Shown piece by piece: positions 25,758 through 35,600 of a stretch of DNA of 64,000 nucleotides. Made by a program: the position numbers and the translations under genes. The stretch's first letter is position 1, and every line of letters starts with the position of its first letter. Source of the stretch: Planctomycetaceae bacterium (GTDB lineage: Bacteria > Planctomycetota > Phycisphaerae > UBA1845 > UTPLA1); the NCBI GenBank assembly GCA_006969385.1, contig CP030884.1, forward strand, positions 3,162,001 to 3,226,000, written 5' to 3'. Below the pieces are notes generated by a model. The model saw only the letters and a list, made by a program, of their open reading frames with translations. It had not been told where the DNA came from and made no database searches.

Positions 25758-27479
25758 TTAACGTGTGATCTGCGTCAGCAGTGACGGGCTCCGCATATGA
25801 GCCATCATGGTTCTGGTTGCGTCAAACATGGCGGTTCCGTTGCGCCGCCACTTATCGATAAGTGCTTGCAGGTTTTCAATGTCTGAAAAGGTCGGCATCT
25901 TTTGCAGAAGATCGTCGTCGGGCTCGGGTATATTGCTGGTAATCGAGCGCAGTGCGACCGGCACGCCCGTGGCGACTAACCGCACGGCTGCCGAATGAAT
26001 CACACGGCTGGTGTTGATCCACAACACGGGCGAGTCGGGCGTCTCGCGCAACAGGGCTGCGTACGGTGTCGCGATCACGTCGATGTTGAGACTAGCAAGT
26101 ACGTCGCGCACGCGTGCGGCGATGACCGAGGGGCCGAGGTGCTGGCGTACGCGTGCGACGAGGCCGGCGCGCACCTCGTCACTTTGAATCGACGTCTGCA
26201 GCGTGCGCTCGGCGTCGCGCAAAACCTGATCGGCATGGTCATCGGTATAAGAATCGATGCGGTCGCCAATGATCGTCGCGCAGGCGCGCCACAGCGCGCG
26301 ATGGCTGCCGAGGTTGAGGCCGACGTGTTCCGCTTCGGGCACCTGCAGTGGCCCGGCCACGACGATGCGGTCTATGGAAATCGCCGCCGGTTCAGCGGCA
26401 ACGTCGCATGTTGGAACGTAGGTTGCAACACGATGTTGATCGACGCCCGCGGAGACCGCCGCCGCTCGCTGCGCGATCGACCGAAGCCACCACTTAATAT
26501 TCTTCGAATCTTGCTTGAGTAAGTTCGCCGGTATGTCACCGCCGTGCGAGATAACAATGTGAATCGGTGCGTCAGGCAGCACGACGGACAAATCCTGCGG
26601 ACCGCAATCGATCAATACGAATTGCGTCGGTCGCATAGCGTGAAACTGCGTTTGCACGAAATTCGGATGCAAATCCTCGGGCCGATCAGGGACCGAGCAG
26701 AATGTTTCACATGAATCATCATCGTTGGCGGCTGCTTCGAGTTGCCGCGCGATGAAGTGTGCTTCGGGTGCGAGCGAGTTACTCACGATCGCAACGCGGG
26801 AGATTGCGGTCGACAGCGCCCACGCTTCCGCTTGTCGTTGACCGGAGTTTGAAGCAGGCGTCATCTGCAAGGCTTGCATCTCTGCTTGAATGACCCGCAT
26901 CTGGGCGGCGTCGATCCAGGGCAACGCTAAGGTGCGCTCAGGTGGCAGATAACCCGGACAAGCGGCAAGAAAACGCCGCAGTTGTTCCCAAGCGGCAGGG
27001 CCGACGCACAATACGAGCCGACCTTCGCGACCGGCGACCGTAAAGTCGTACAACATTAGCGCCGCTTTCGCGCGCCAAGCGTCCGGCTCCACCACAAACA
27101 GCGCCTGATGCGGTCGCAGTTTCGCGAGCAACGCCGACGCCATCGAACCATCGCCGATCATCGGCAATAGCACGTTGCCCATGCCCGCGTCAAACTTTCC
27201 CAATAGCGCGTCGGCGGTCACGAATGGTGTCGTCGTGGGGCCGAGCCATTGCAACGCCGTACCAGCAGCGGCGCGCAGACAATACGTCGGCGTGCCGTCG
27301 CGGCCGGTTACCTTATCGAGATTGGGTGGCAGGTTCGCCGATTGAATCGCGGCGATGGCATTGGTTAAAGTTTCGGGGAGGGCGGCCAGGTTGGCTTGCA
27401 GCAGACGTTCCGCATGCGGCTCGACGGTGATGGCCGATTGAACTTCGGAAAGGGCGGCATCCATGCCATGCATCATCAT
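25758..27479 (-). CDS. Large cytosolic protein, possibly MptE-like / motility-associated glycosyltransferase-like
   Basis: About 573 residues. The N-terminal part resembles the first domain of DUF115/MptE-like or Maf-type flagellin glycosyltransferase proteins: VTGRDGTPTYCLRAAAGTAL, GNVLLPMIGDGSMASALLAK, ALFVVEPDAWRAKAALMLYD. The C-terminal half looks like a GT-B-type end (VLWINTSRVIHSAAVRLVAT, then GVPVALRS and FSDIENLQALIDKW). There is no membrane segment or signal peptide. The family call is weak and rests on pattern only. The MMMHG start at 27479 is used; a TTG 48 bases upstream is an alternative. It stands convergent to pxpA. Confidence 0.5.
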   Translation of the reverse strand: MMMHGMDAALSEVQSAITVEPHAERLLQANLAALPETLTNAIAAIQSANLPPNLDKVTGRDGTPTYCLRAAAGTALQWLGPTTTPFVTADALLGKFDAGMGNVLLPMIGDGSMASALLAKLRPHQALFVVEPDAWRAKAALMLYDFTVAGREGRLVLCVGPAAWEQLRRFLAACPGYLPPERTLALPWIDAAQMRVIQAEMQALQMTPASNSGQRQAEAWALSTAISRVAIVSNSLAPEAHFIARQLEAAANDDDSCETFCSVPDRPEDLHPNFVQTQFHAMRPTQFVLIDCGPQDLSVVLPDAPIHIVISHGGDIPANLLKQDSKNIKWWLRSIAQRAAAVSAGVDQHRVATYVPTCDVAAEPAAISIDRIVVAGPLQVPEAEHVGLNLGSHRALWRACATIIGDRIDSYTDDHADQVLRDAERTLQTSIQSDEVRAGLVARVRQHLGPSVIAARVRDVLASLNIDVIATPYAALLRETPDSPVLWINTSRVIHSAAVRLVATGVPVALRSITSNIPEPDDDLLQKMPTFSDIENLQALIDKWRRNGTAMFDATRTMMAHMRSPSLLTQITR

Positions 27480-27550
27480 GCTAAGAGCGTTCTCTTTAAA
27501 TGGATTAGCACGATCGCCGATTGGCAAATCGCATCACAAAACAAGTTGGT

Positions 27551-27727
27551 TTACTGCAACGCGCCAAAGAACCAGCGCTGCGTGGCAATCGCCGCTAGGC
27601 CGAGCAGAAATACGCCGTACACCACCAGCGTGAGCATCACGCGACCGCGACCGATCTTCGGTGCGTATTGCTTTTCCCACGCGTGATCGTCATCGACGGT
27701 GCCTACGGTCTTGTCTTTGTCGGCCAT
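27551..27727 (-). CDS. Small single-pass membrane protein
   Basis: A 58-residue protein MADKDKTVGTVDDDHAWEKQ followed by a basic segment and one membrane helix (VMLTLVVYGVFLLGLAAIAT) ending RWFFGALQ. AGGTG lies upstream of the ATG. It directly follows the Minf_1886-like gene (46-bp gap) on the same strand. No function known. Confidence 0.65.
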   Translation of the reverse strand: MADKDKTVGTVDDDHAWEKQYAPKIGRGRVMLTLVVYGVFLLGLAAIATQRWFFGALQ

Positions 27728-27773
27728 ATGGTGATTCACCTGCTTGCGAAGCGGTCACGCATGCGCAAGACGC

Positions 27774-28319
27774 TTAGTTATCTTCGTGCCCGTTGCCGAT
27801 GCGAATCTTGTAAGCGCTGCTAAAGGCCTTGTCGAACGAATAGACGTTATCGAAGTCTTCCTCGTTATCATCGGGCTGCTTTTGCAAGACACCCTTATTG
27901 ACGAGGCCGAAGACCATGCGGCCGAAATCGCGTGTGCTCGTGATGCCCCAGCTATGCAACACCGCCGGTGCCATCAGGCCCCATTGCTCCATGGCATAGT
28001 CGCGCAGGCCCCAACACAAGTCACGGCCCGTGACGTGGCGATTGAGTTGCGACATCACCGCATGCACGCCGCCCATGGCATCGATCGCCTGTAGCACCGG
28101 CTCGGGCAGGCGTTCGTCATCGACCAACATCGGCAGGTCGAGCGGTTCGACTTGGTTTTCCATCAGGAAGTGAGCCAGCCGTTCGATACGCGGATCGGCC
28201 GCGCCGTGAATCTTGTTGGATGTGAAATCCAGACCTTCGCGCAGAAAGTCGAATGCCGGCGGGGCGTAGCGACCGAGTTCTTCAATCGTGAGTTTCAATT
28301 TTTCGCTTTCCACAGCCAT
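27774..28319 (-). CDS. Minf_1886-family conserved protein
   Basis: The 181-residue protein has the pattern I associate with the Planctomycetes/Verrucomicrobia family named after Minf_1886: YAPPAFDFLREGLDFT near the start, HVTGRDLCWGLRDYAMEQWG, and APAVLHSWGITSTRDFGRMV followed by FGLVNKGVL. Family function is unknown. The C-terminus is acidic. It is followed by the small membrane protein gene at 27727-27551 and preceded by the PSP1 gene, all on the minus strand. Confidence 0.8.
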   Translation of the reverse strand: MAVESEKLKLTIEELGRYAPPAFDFLREGLDFTSNKIHGAADPRIERLAHFLMENQVEPLDLPMLVDDERLPEPVLQAIDAMGGVHAVMSQLNRHVTGRDLCWGLRDYAMEQWGLMAPAVLHSWGITSTRDFGRMVFGLVNKGVLQKQPDDNEEDFDNVYSFDKAFSSAYKIRIGNGHEDN

Positions 28320-28410
28320 CTGTCAGTACTTTATCAGATTCGGAACCGAATCCCCAAACGCCTCCCTGCGTACACGTCTATTCTACGCCGCATTGTACCC
28401 GACTGCCGGG

Positions 28411-29838
28411 CTAAATACCGTCACTAAACGAGCCGCCGCCCGAATCGTTGCCGCCATTGCCCTTATCACCGCCTTTTTTGCCGCCTTTGCCCTTGCCCTT
28501 GCGACCGCGACCCCCGCGACGGCGGCGTTTGCGCGGCTTTTCTTCACTGCTTTCAGCGGTACCGGCACCTTGGGCGTCGGCATCGGTGCTGGGCGCATCG
28601 GCGTCCTGCGGCGGTCGTGATGTCGGTGACATTTCGTCGGATGGTGGGGCGCCGGTCTGAGGCGGCGCGTCAGATTTGGCGTCTTCACGGGTCTGGCGCT
28701 CGGCGTCGCCCGTATTGGGGCGGCGCTTGCGCGGTGGGCGGGCGTCGTCGCGCTTGCCGCCATCGCGTTGATCGTCGTCGCGTCGCCGTCGGCTGCGCGG
28801 TCGTTTCTCATCGCGATTCTCGGGGCCGTCGCCTTCGGGTTTGTCCGGGCGCTTCGGTTTGGGCAGTCCGCGTTCGAGCACGGCTTCGAGGCCGAGCGTT
28901 TCGCGCTCGTTGTTGTCGTCGTATTCAATGACGAGCAACTGGGTGAGCACTTGTCGATCGCGCACGGTGCCAACGCCGCGTTCGGTGCGTACGCGGCTGC
29001 CGTTGCGCGGCAGTTTCTTATTGAGTTCTTCGTAGCCCTCGTGTTCGTAACGAAGGCAGCAGCGCAACCGACCGCAACGGCCCGAGACCTTACTGGGGTC
29101 GAGCGTGGCCTTCTGCAATTTTGCCATCTTCATGTTGACCTGCCGCAGCTTCTTCAGAAAGTTGCGACAGCAGCACTCGCGCCCGCAAATTTCATAATCG
29201 GCAACCAGCCGCGCTTCGTCGCGTGCGCCGACTTGGTGCATTTCGATACGCGTGTGGTATTCGGCGGCCAGCAGCTTGACGAGATCGCGAAAATCCACGC
29301 GGTCTTCCGACATGAAATGAAAGATGATCCGTTCGCCGCCGAGCAAATGCTCGCAGCAAACGAACTTCATATCGAGCTGCATCTCAGCGGCTTTCTCGCG
29401 TGCGTAAATCAGCTTGCGCGCCGCATCCTGATTCAGGTGCATCGCTTCGTCGACGTCTTGCGGCGTGGCGGCGCGCAGAATCTTGCCGGCTTTGAGCGTC
29501 ATAAACTCCGGACCGCTGGCTTTAACGTAATTCAACATCTGCTTGCGGTCGACGGATTTGTCGCAGCCGGTGCAGGTCAGGCTGACCTGCTCGCCCAGCT
29601 CCATGCCGCGGTTGGTTTGAATGACGACTTGACCGCCGCAGTTAAAGACTTGCCCGGGGGAGTAGCGAAACTCGCCGATGTAACCCATCAGGCCGTAGCG
29701 CACGGCACAAGTGGGGTAAATCTTCTCCATGCCGTTGCCGCAGCGCCCACTGGTGCTGCAGCCGCTTTTCTGTACCGGAAAGCGCGGCCCATTCCATTGG
29801 CCCTCGGGGTTCCCGAGGACATCCAGTTCCATCACCAT
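28411..29838 (-). CDS. PSP1-domain protein with long disordered basic/acidic tail
   Basis: The first ~320 residues match the PSP1/YaaT family: CAVRYGLMGYIGEFRYSPG, CGGQVVIQTNRGMELGE, FHFMSEDRVDFRDLVKLLAA, then CGRECCCRNFLKKLRQVNMK and SGRCGRLRCCLRYEHEGYEE with its dense Cys cluster. In Bacillus, YaaT works with RicA/RicF (Fe-S complex) in RNase Y-dependent mRNA processing and phosphorelay; whether this holds here is inference. The last ~150 residues are low-complexity Arg/Asp/Pro/Gly ending in RKRRRRGGRGRKGKGKGGKK, suggesting nucleic-acid contact. An AGGAAG site precedes the ATG. Confidence 0.88.
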   Translation of the reverse strand: MVMELDVLGNPEGQWNGPRFPVQKSGCSTSGRCGNGMEKIYPTCAVRYGLMGYIGEFRYSPGQVFNCGGQVVIQTNRGMELGEQVSLTCTGCDKSVDRKQMLNYVKASGPEFMTLKAGKILRAATPQDVDEAMHLNQDAARKLIYAREKAAEMQLDMKFVCCEHLLGGERIIFHFMSEDRVDFRDLVKLLAAEYHTRIEMHQVGARDEARLVADYEICGRECCCRNFLKKLRQVNMKMAKLQKATLDPSKVSGRCGRLRCCLRYEHEGYEELNKKLPRNGSRVRTERGVGTVRDRQVLTQLLVIEYDDNNERETLGLEAVLERGLPKPKRPDKPEGDGPENRDEKRPRSRRRRDDDQRDGGKRDDARPPRKRRPNTGDAERQTREDAKSDAPPQTGAPPSDEMSPTSRPPQDADAPSTDADAQGAGTAESSEEKPRKRRRRGGRGRKGKGKGGKKGGDKGNGGNDSGGGSFSDGI

Positions 29839-30051
29839 GATGACTCACTTCCTGCAAATATGCGTTAAGACCGGGCGACGGCAGTAGCGGCGGCAGTGGC
29901 TCAGGTTGCCGTCAAGGTGGGTCGCGCCAAGAAGTGCGGACCCGGCTTAGCGTCGCGCGCCGGTCATTAGCCGTCGCCGATTCTAACCGAATCGGTAGCC
30001 GGTGGTTAAACGCAAAATATGCCCGCCGATGATGAAGAACGCTTGCGGGTG

Positions 30052-30081
30052 CCCCATCCTTCGCGCCAGCGCAGGGTGGGG
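30052..30081. repeat. Palindromic repeat CCCCATCCT...AGGGTGGGG
   Basis: In the 358-bp spacer before the phosphatase gene, CCCCATCCT pairs with AGGGTGGGG, with an inner GCG/CGC pair. It resembles common short dispersed palindromes. No gene is seen in the spacer 29839-30196. Confidence 0.6.
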
Positions 30082-30196
30082 AATCGCCACCGCGCATAGC
30101 CGCGTACGGCTCACCACGATATCATTCAATTCGATCCTCACACACTAGCGCGGCCGCAGCCACGTGCATGCATGGGCCCCATTTTGGATGATGTAA

Positions 30197-31986
30197 ATGA
30201 CCACGCCGGGGGCACCCAGCTTTCAACTCACCGACTTCATCAGCCTCGACGATCTGCAGTCGCTACAGGACCGTTTTGCCCAGCTCACGGGCATCAGCAC
30301 CAGCATTCGCGATGAAAACGGCAACGCCCTCACCAGCCCGACCAACAAGCCCGAATTCTGCGCGTTGATTCAAAGCACCGAGCCCGGTTTGTTGGCCTGC
30401 CGCGCCTCGCATCGCGAAGCCGCCGACATGGTGCGCAGCGGCGACGCGCCCTGCTTGGCACATTGCCACGCGGGCTTGCACCAATCCGTCGCGCCGATCG
30501 TGGTGCGCGACCATCATGTCGGCACCATCATCGTCGGCGATCGACCGCGGCATCAGCTCACGCAATTGTCCATCGAAGGGTTGTCGCAAACGACCGGCAT
30601 TCCCGCAGCCGACATCGCCACCGCCGCCGAAGACCTGAAGCCCTGGTCCGACAACCGCATGACGGCGGCCACCGCGTTCATTCAGGAATTGGCGAATACC
30701 ATCGCGCGGCTTTGCTATAACGCCTATCAGTTGAAGTGTCGCGTCGAAGATTTGGCGGCCTTGCACGATGTGGCCCAACATCTGGCCGGCCGCACCGAGT
30801 TGCAGGCGATCCTCGATACCGCCGTGCGCCAGTTGGTTTCCACCATGGAACTGAAAGCGGCGGGGCTGCGCCTGCTCAACGAAGAAAACGGCATCCTGCA
30901 GATGGCCGCGGTTTGCAACTTGTCGGAAGAGTATCTCAGCAAGAAGGCCATCCTCGCCAGCGAAAGCGAGATCGATTCGGCGGCGTTGGAAGGCAAAACG
31001 CTCTACATCCGCGACCTGGCCACCGACCCGCGCAACTTCTATCAGGAAAAGGCGCGCGAGGAAGGCATCGGCAGCGTGCTGGTGGTGCCGTTGATCTCGG
31101 ACGGTCAACCCATCGGCGTGATGCGCGCCTACATGGGCGGCATCTACGAGTTCTCGCCGTTCGATGTGGCGCTGGCCGAGGCCATCGCCTCGCAGGTGGC
31201 CTCGGCGATCGTCAACGCGCGCTTGCGCCGTGACGCGGCCGAAGCCGAACGGCTGGATCGTCAGCTCAAGCTGGCGCGCGACGTGCAGCGGCGCATGTTC
31301 CCCAGCGAGATGCCACAGCATCATTCCTACGAGTTCGGTAGCGTGTACGAACCGCACTCCGATGTTGGCGGCGACTTTTACGATTTCGTCGATCTGCCCT
31401 CGGGCGATATCGGTTTCGCCATTGCCGACGTGGTGGGTAAGGGCGTACCCGCGTCGCTGATCATGAGCAGCGCCCGCTCGGCGCTGCGCGCGAATCTGAT
31501 TCCCGCCGAGAACCTCAGCCAACTGATGAGCGCCGTCAACAAACGCATCTGCGAAGACACGCTGCTGAGCGAATTCGTGACGCTCTTCTTCGGCCAACTC
31601 TCGCGCGACGGACGCACGCTGCACTACTGCAACGCCGGCCACGAACCGCTCATTCGCTATCGCGACGGCGCGTTCGACCTGCTCGACGTCGGCGGCTTGG
31701 TGCTGGGCATCGACGAAACCGCCGAATACGAAGCGGGCCAAACCGAAGTGCGACCCAACGACTTGTACGTGCTCGTGACGGATGGCGTGGTGGAAGCGAG
31801 CAACTACGACGGTGAAACCTACGGCCGCACGCGCTTTCTCGAATCGATCGAACGCCACAGCACGCTGCAAGGCGAACCCGCCCCGCACCGTTGGTGGCCA
31901 AGCAAATCATGTGGGATGTGCGCCGCTTTGTGGGGCTCAAACCGTTGGATGACGATCTGACGGTGGTGGTGGTGCGGGTGCGGTAG
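30197..31986 (+). CDS. PocR-GAF-PP2C (SpoIIE/RsbU-type) serine phosphatase, frameshift near the 3' end
   Basis: Domain order: a PocR-like sensor (1-165) with the Cys-rich CALIQSTEPGLLACRASH and CLAHCHAGLHQSVAPIV; a GAF domain (about 185-335); and a PP2C/SpoIIE phosphatase (about 370-590) with ARDVQRRMFPSEMPQHHSYE, SDVGGDFYDFVDLPSGDIGF, IADVVGKGVPASLIMS, CNAGHEPLIRYRDG and VLVTDGVVEASNYDGETYG. Such enzymes dephosphorylate anti-anti-sigma proteins. The frame as read ends at 31960 with the unrelated GMCAALWGSNRWMTI. From 31891 the alternative frame gives LVAKQIMWDVRRFVGLKPLD and DDLTVVVVRVR, the expected family ending, to 31986. One missing base near 31890 explains this. Confidence 0.88.
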
Positions 31987-31991
31987 TAAGT

Positions 31992-32054
31992 GAGTCGTGA
32001 GTCTCGTGGCTTGAGTCTCGTGGCTTGAGTCTCGTGGCTTGAGTCTCGTGGCTT
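31992..32054. repeat. Tandem repeat, four perfect 14-bp units
   Basis: GAGTCTCGTGGCTT is repeated four times without interruption (31999-32012, 32013-32026, 32027-32040, 32041-32054), after a partial unit GAGTCGT at 31992. It lies just after the phosphatase gene. No spacers, so not CRISPR. Confidence 0.95.
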
Positions 32055-32145
32055 GAGGCATGGGGTTTGGGGCTTGCGGCGTGGGGCATGAGGTGCAGTA
32101 GTTGGTACGTGAGGCGTGAGGCGATTCATGCACGCCTTCGTCAAA

Positions 32146-32477
32146 GCCACGGCCTGTGGCCGTATGACATCTCGCGCCGGGGTGCCATGCCGACCCAACC
32201 GCAACCATGATATGCGTCGATGAATGGTTAACCTTGCGTGAGACCCTCCGATGACAAAGCAACCTTGAGGGTCGGCATGCCCAACGTGTGCAAATGCTGC
32301 CATCGACGATAGCGAATTACGCCGACCACGATGTATTAGGGCGCCGAAGGCCGTAACCTTTATGGACGCACGGGAAGCATGCCGACCTTGGCGTTGGGCT
32401 AGCGGTCGGGTGGTCCCGCGCCAACGGGCTGGTGCATCGACGTACGGCTTCAGCGCGGTTGGGTCGGCATGGCACCC
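32146..32477. repeat. Nested inverted repeats in the 633-bp spacer between the phosphatase and the giant protein
   Basis: A 23-bp perfect inverted pair lies at 32180-32202 (GGGTGCCATGCCGACCCAAC, then CGC) and 32455-32477. Between them the core GTCGGCATG recurs at about 32271 and, inverted, at about 32379, so four copies alternate in orientation. A further palindromic piece GCCACGGCCTGTGGCCGTAT starts at 32146. No gene is supported in 31987-32620. Confidence 0.75.
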
Positions 32478-32620
32478 GCGCTTGCTGGAACTACCGCCGA
32501 GTTATCTTGGGCCGCAGTTCAACGAACTGTTCGTTTCTGGACCCTAAAAAATCGACTGCCTTATTTTATCGTATCGGAATTGGCGCAGGCATTGTGCGCT
32601 AAGCGGTATGGGCGCCTTGA

Positions 32621-35600
32621 CTAGTTCCCAAGTAACACATCGACGAACACCGGTAAATCGCCACCGTTGCGGTCGCCGTCGTTATTTAGGTCGGCGAGTT
32701 GAATGTAGCAACCAGAGAAGCTGCTCGGCCGAACCAGGGCGTCAACGAATAACGGCACATCAAGAAGGTCAGTAGATAAATCACAGTTCAAATCGCCCAA
32801 CTCAAAATCGGGGCAGTTGTCAGGTATTCCGTTGCCGTCAAGATCGTCACTTGTACCGTCGGCGATGTCGCATTCATCGGGGATGCCGTTTTCGTTACAG
32901 TCCGTTTCGCACGAATCGAGTGCGACATTTTCATTACAATCGGTTGCCGCCAGATTGAGCCTTTGAATAAACTCCAGCCCGATCGCTGTGGCGGTTTCGT
33001 CGTCTAAGTAAAGACCGCCTTCCTGTGCTACCAAAATATAGAAGAGGCGATCGATGCCATCGAGCTGATAGAAACTGTCATCGTCGTTATTCGTATTCGT
33101 CGAGACAATTCGAAATACCTGCTCACCATCGCCGGGGACAATCACCAAATGATTTACAGACGGGACCCCGGCACCCCAAACGCGTTTTACGAATAGCGTA
33201 AATTCCGAGTTGTTGACGGTAATCGGGATGGTCGCGTCATCGACAAAGCCGTTTCCATCGGCACCGAGTCCACCATCAATCTCAAAGAGGCTGATATCCA
33301 TGCCTAACACAGCCAATGCAAAAATGCCGTCGAATTTGGCAGTGAAATAGAGACTTCCGGGTCCAAACGCTTCATCGCCATGGGCGATCGTGTTGTTGGT
33401 ATATTCAATGTCGTTCATTCGATTGGTATCCAGCCGATTCCCGTTGTCGTACATGTTGTTGCCGCCGTCGAGGATGCGCGTTCCAACAGCTCCGTCGCTA
33501 AAATCGAACCGCGACGGAACGAGTGACGTGATATCTGGGTGGTAGAACGTGAGTTGGTTTAACCACTGCGAAATATCGTCAGGGTCGAGTTGGCATTCGT
33601 CGAGTTGACCGTTGGCATCACAATCGCTTGCGGTGCCGTCTGTTAAGTCGCATTCGTCCGCGATTCCATTGTTGTTGCAATCTTCTTCGCATTCATCGGG
33701 GATCATGTTCTGATTGCAGTCGTTTTCCAGTTCGCAGCTATCTGGTCTTAAGTTTCCGTTGCAATCGATTGCAAGCCCTTCAGCAAGCTCTTCCACGTCG
33801 TCAATTCCGTTGTTATTGCAATCGCCAGCCGGAACTGCAACCATTTGCAAGCGACTGTCAGTCTTAGCAAACAATAAGCGACCATCATCGCTGACATGCA
33901 GTTGCCCATTTGAGGGCGGTATGTCCGCTCCTGCCGGTAGTGGGCTTACTTGATCGAACGTAATGGTCGAATAGATTCTGATTTGATCCGCCAGGTCATC
34001 ACAGCGATAAAGTAGGTTGCGGACTGGGTCGTAGGCGATTGCCCCGCGCGGGCCGACCAAGTCTGCAATGTCCGTCAGCATACGATCGCGAATCGTCATG
34101 TCTAAATTGTCGGTCGTTGCGAGTTGATTTCCGTCACGGCTTACCGCGATATCCGAAATATCGCCGAACGTGGGCACCTGATCGGATGCAATGATTCCGT
34201 CGAGGTCGGGATCGTAGACTCTAACCCAGTCGGGATTGGACGACCCGTCAACAATCAGCAATGTACCTCGGTCGGCGCTGCGCTCGACGTAGGCCGGTGA
34301 GTCGAATTCAGGCAAGTCGAAACGCACCGATTGCTGATCGGTGGTGAGATCGATCTGGCGTAGAGGTACGTCCCATTGCGCAAATGTCGAGAAAATAGCG
34401 ATGTTGTTATCCAGCACGACCAAATCAAATGGCGCGCTTTCAGTTTGAGAAGGCGAATAGGTTATTTCAATCCAAGTATTCGTCGCGAGATTCAACTTAT
34501 AGACCGTGCCTAAACCACTTGCCGGCATCATGCGCTCGCAGATATAAAGAAATTGATAGTCGGGCGTGATATCCATGCCGCGCAGCGATTGACCGATTGG
34601 GATGGGGTCAAGCAAGCGGCCCGTTGCCAAGTCCAGCCGTTCCAAATAGCCGGTCGACGTGGTCATATACACGCGATTACGGGAACTGTCGTGCACAACA
34701 TCCATGGAAAGATCCAGCGGCAGCCTGAGCGGATTTCTGCAATCGAGTGGGCTGTTCGGCGTAAACGCATATGGGCTGGCTGCACCGGTAGAAGGAAAGA
34801 CCACCTCTCCCGCAGCTTCACCTTCGGCCGTAAAGTAAAATTGAATGACTTCTCCGCATTGCACGCCGGGTAAGGTCGTTGAATATTCACCGCCACCAAT
34901 ATCGATCAGCGGCAATGATTGGAACTCACCGGCCCCAACGCGAACATGAATCGTCGCCGATCCAGGAACCAGAGCGTCATTGTGTTCGAGTATTCGAACG
35001 TTATAGGGAAGCGGGCTATTTGGTTTGACGATCAGTGGCAATTCGTCACGTATGACCAGAATGCGCGATTCGGGTCGATTCATACGAATCTGTTGAACGC
35101 CATCTTCCATTGATAAAAATAACCACTGGCGATCTGCGGTGATGCTTAATTCGCCACGATCGAATCTTCGAGCGAAGTCAACGTCCGCGCCGATGTCAAC
35201 ACGGTAGAGTTCTTCATTCGTGTTTGCGTTGACGACAGCAACTTCATCTGCGTCATCATCAACTCCGTAAAATAGGTCTTCATTTGGGTCGTAGAGAATA
35301 CCGCCGCGGTAACCCGTTACGATAGTTTCGGTGGCCAATGATTCGCGTAGCATGCGGACGCCGTTACGGAGATTGAGGGCAACCCGTTGACCATTACGAT
35401 TGACGGAAGAAACCGAATCTCCCACGCTCTCGCCAGCACTATATTCGCCTGAAATAATATCGCGTTCCGCATCGTAGATATTCACCGGGCCGCTTGAGCT
35501 ACTTCCTTGCAACATGACAATACGTCGTCGATCGCCTGATCTTCTAAAGGTCGTGCGCTTTCGAACGCTCGTAATATCGTTCCGCGGTGTGATCACATCC

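Noticed and set aside
28768..29868. 366-codon plus-strand frame
   Set aside because: Opposite the PSP1 gene, which has the full Cys cluster; the product has no family character.
30263..31888. 541-codon minus-strand frame
   Set aside because: It lies entirely opposite the PocR-GAF-PP2C gene, whose domain motifs are unmistakable; the Arg/His/Ala-rich product is a high-GC shadow.
31992..32054. CRISPR array
   Set aside because: The four 14-bp units are directly adjacent without spacers and no cas gene is near.
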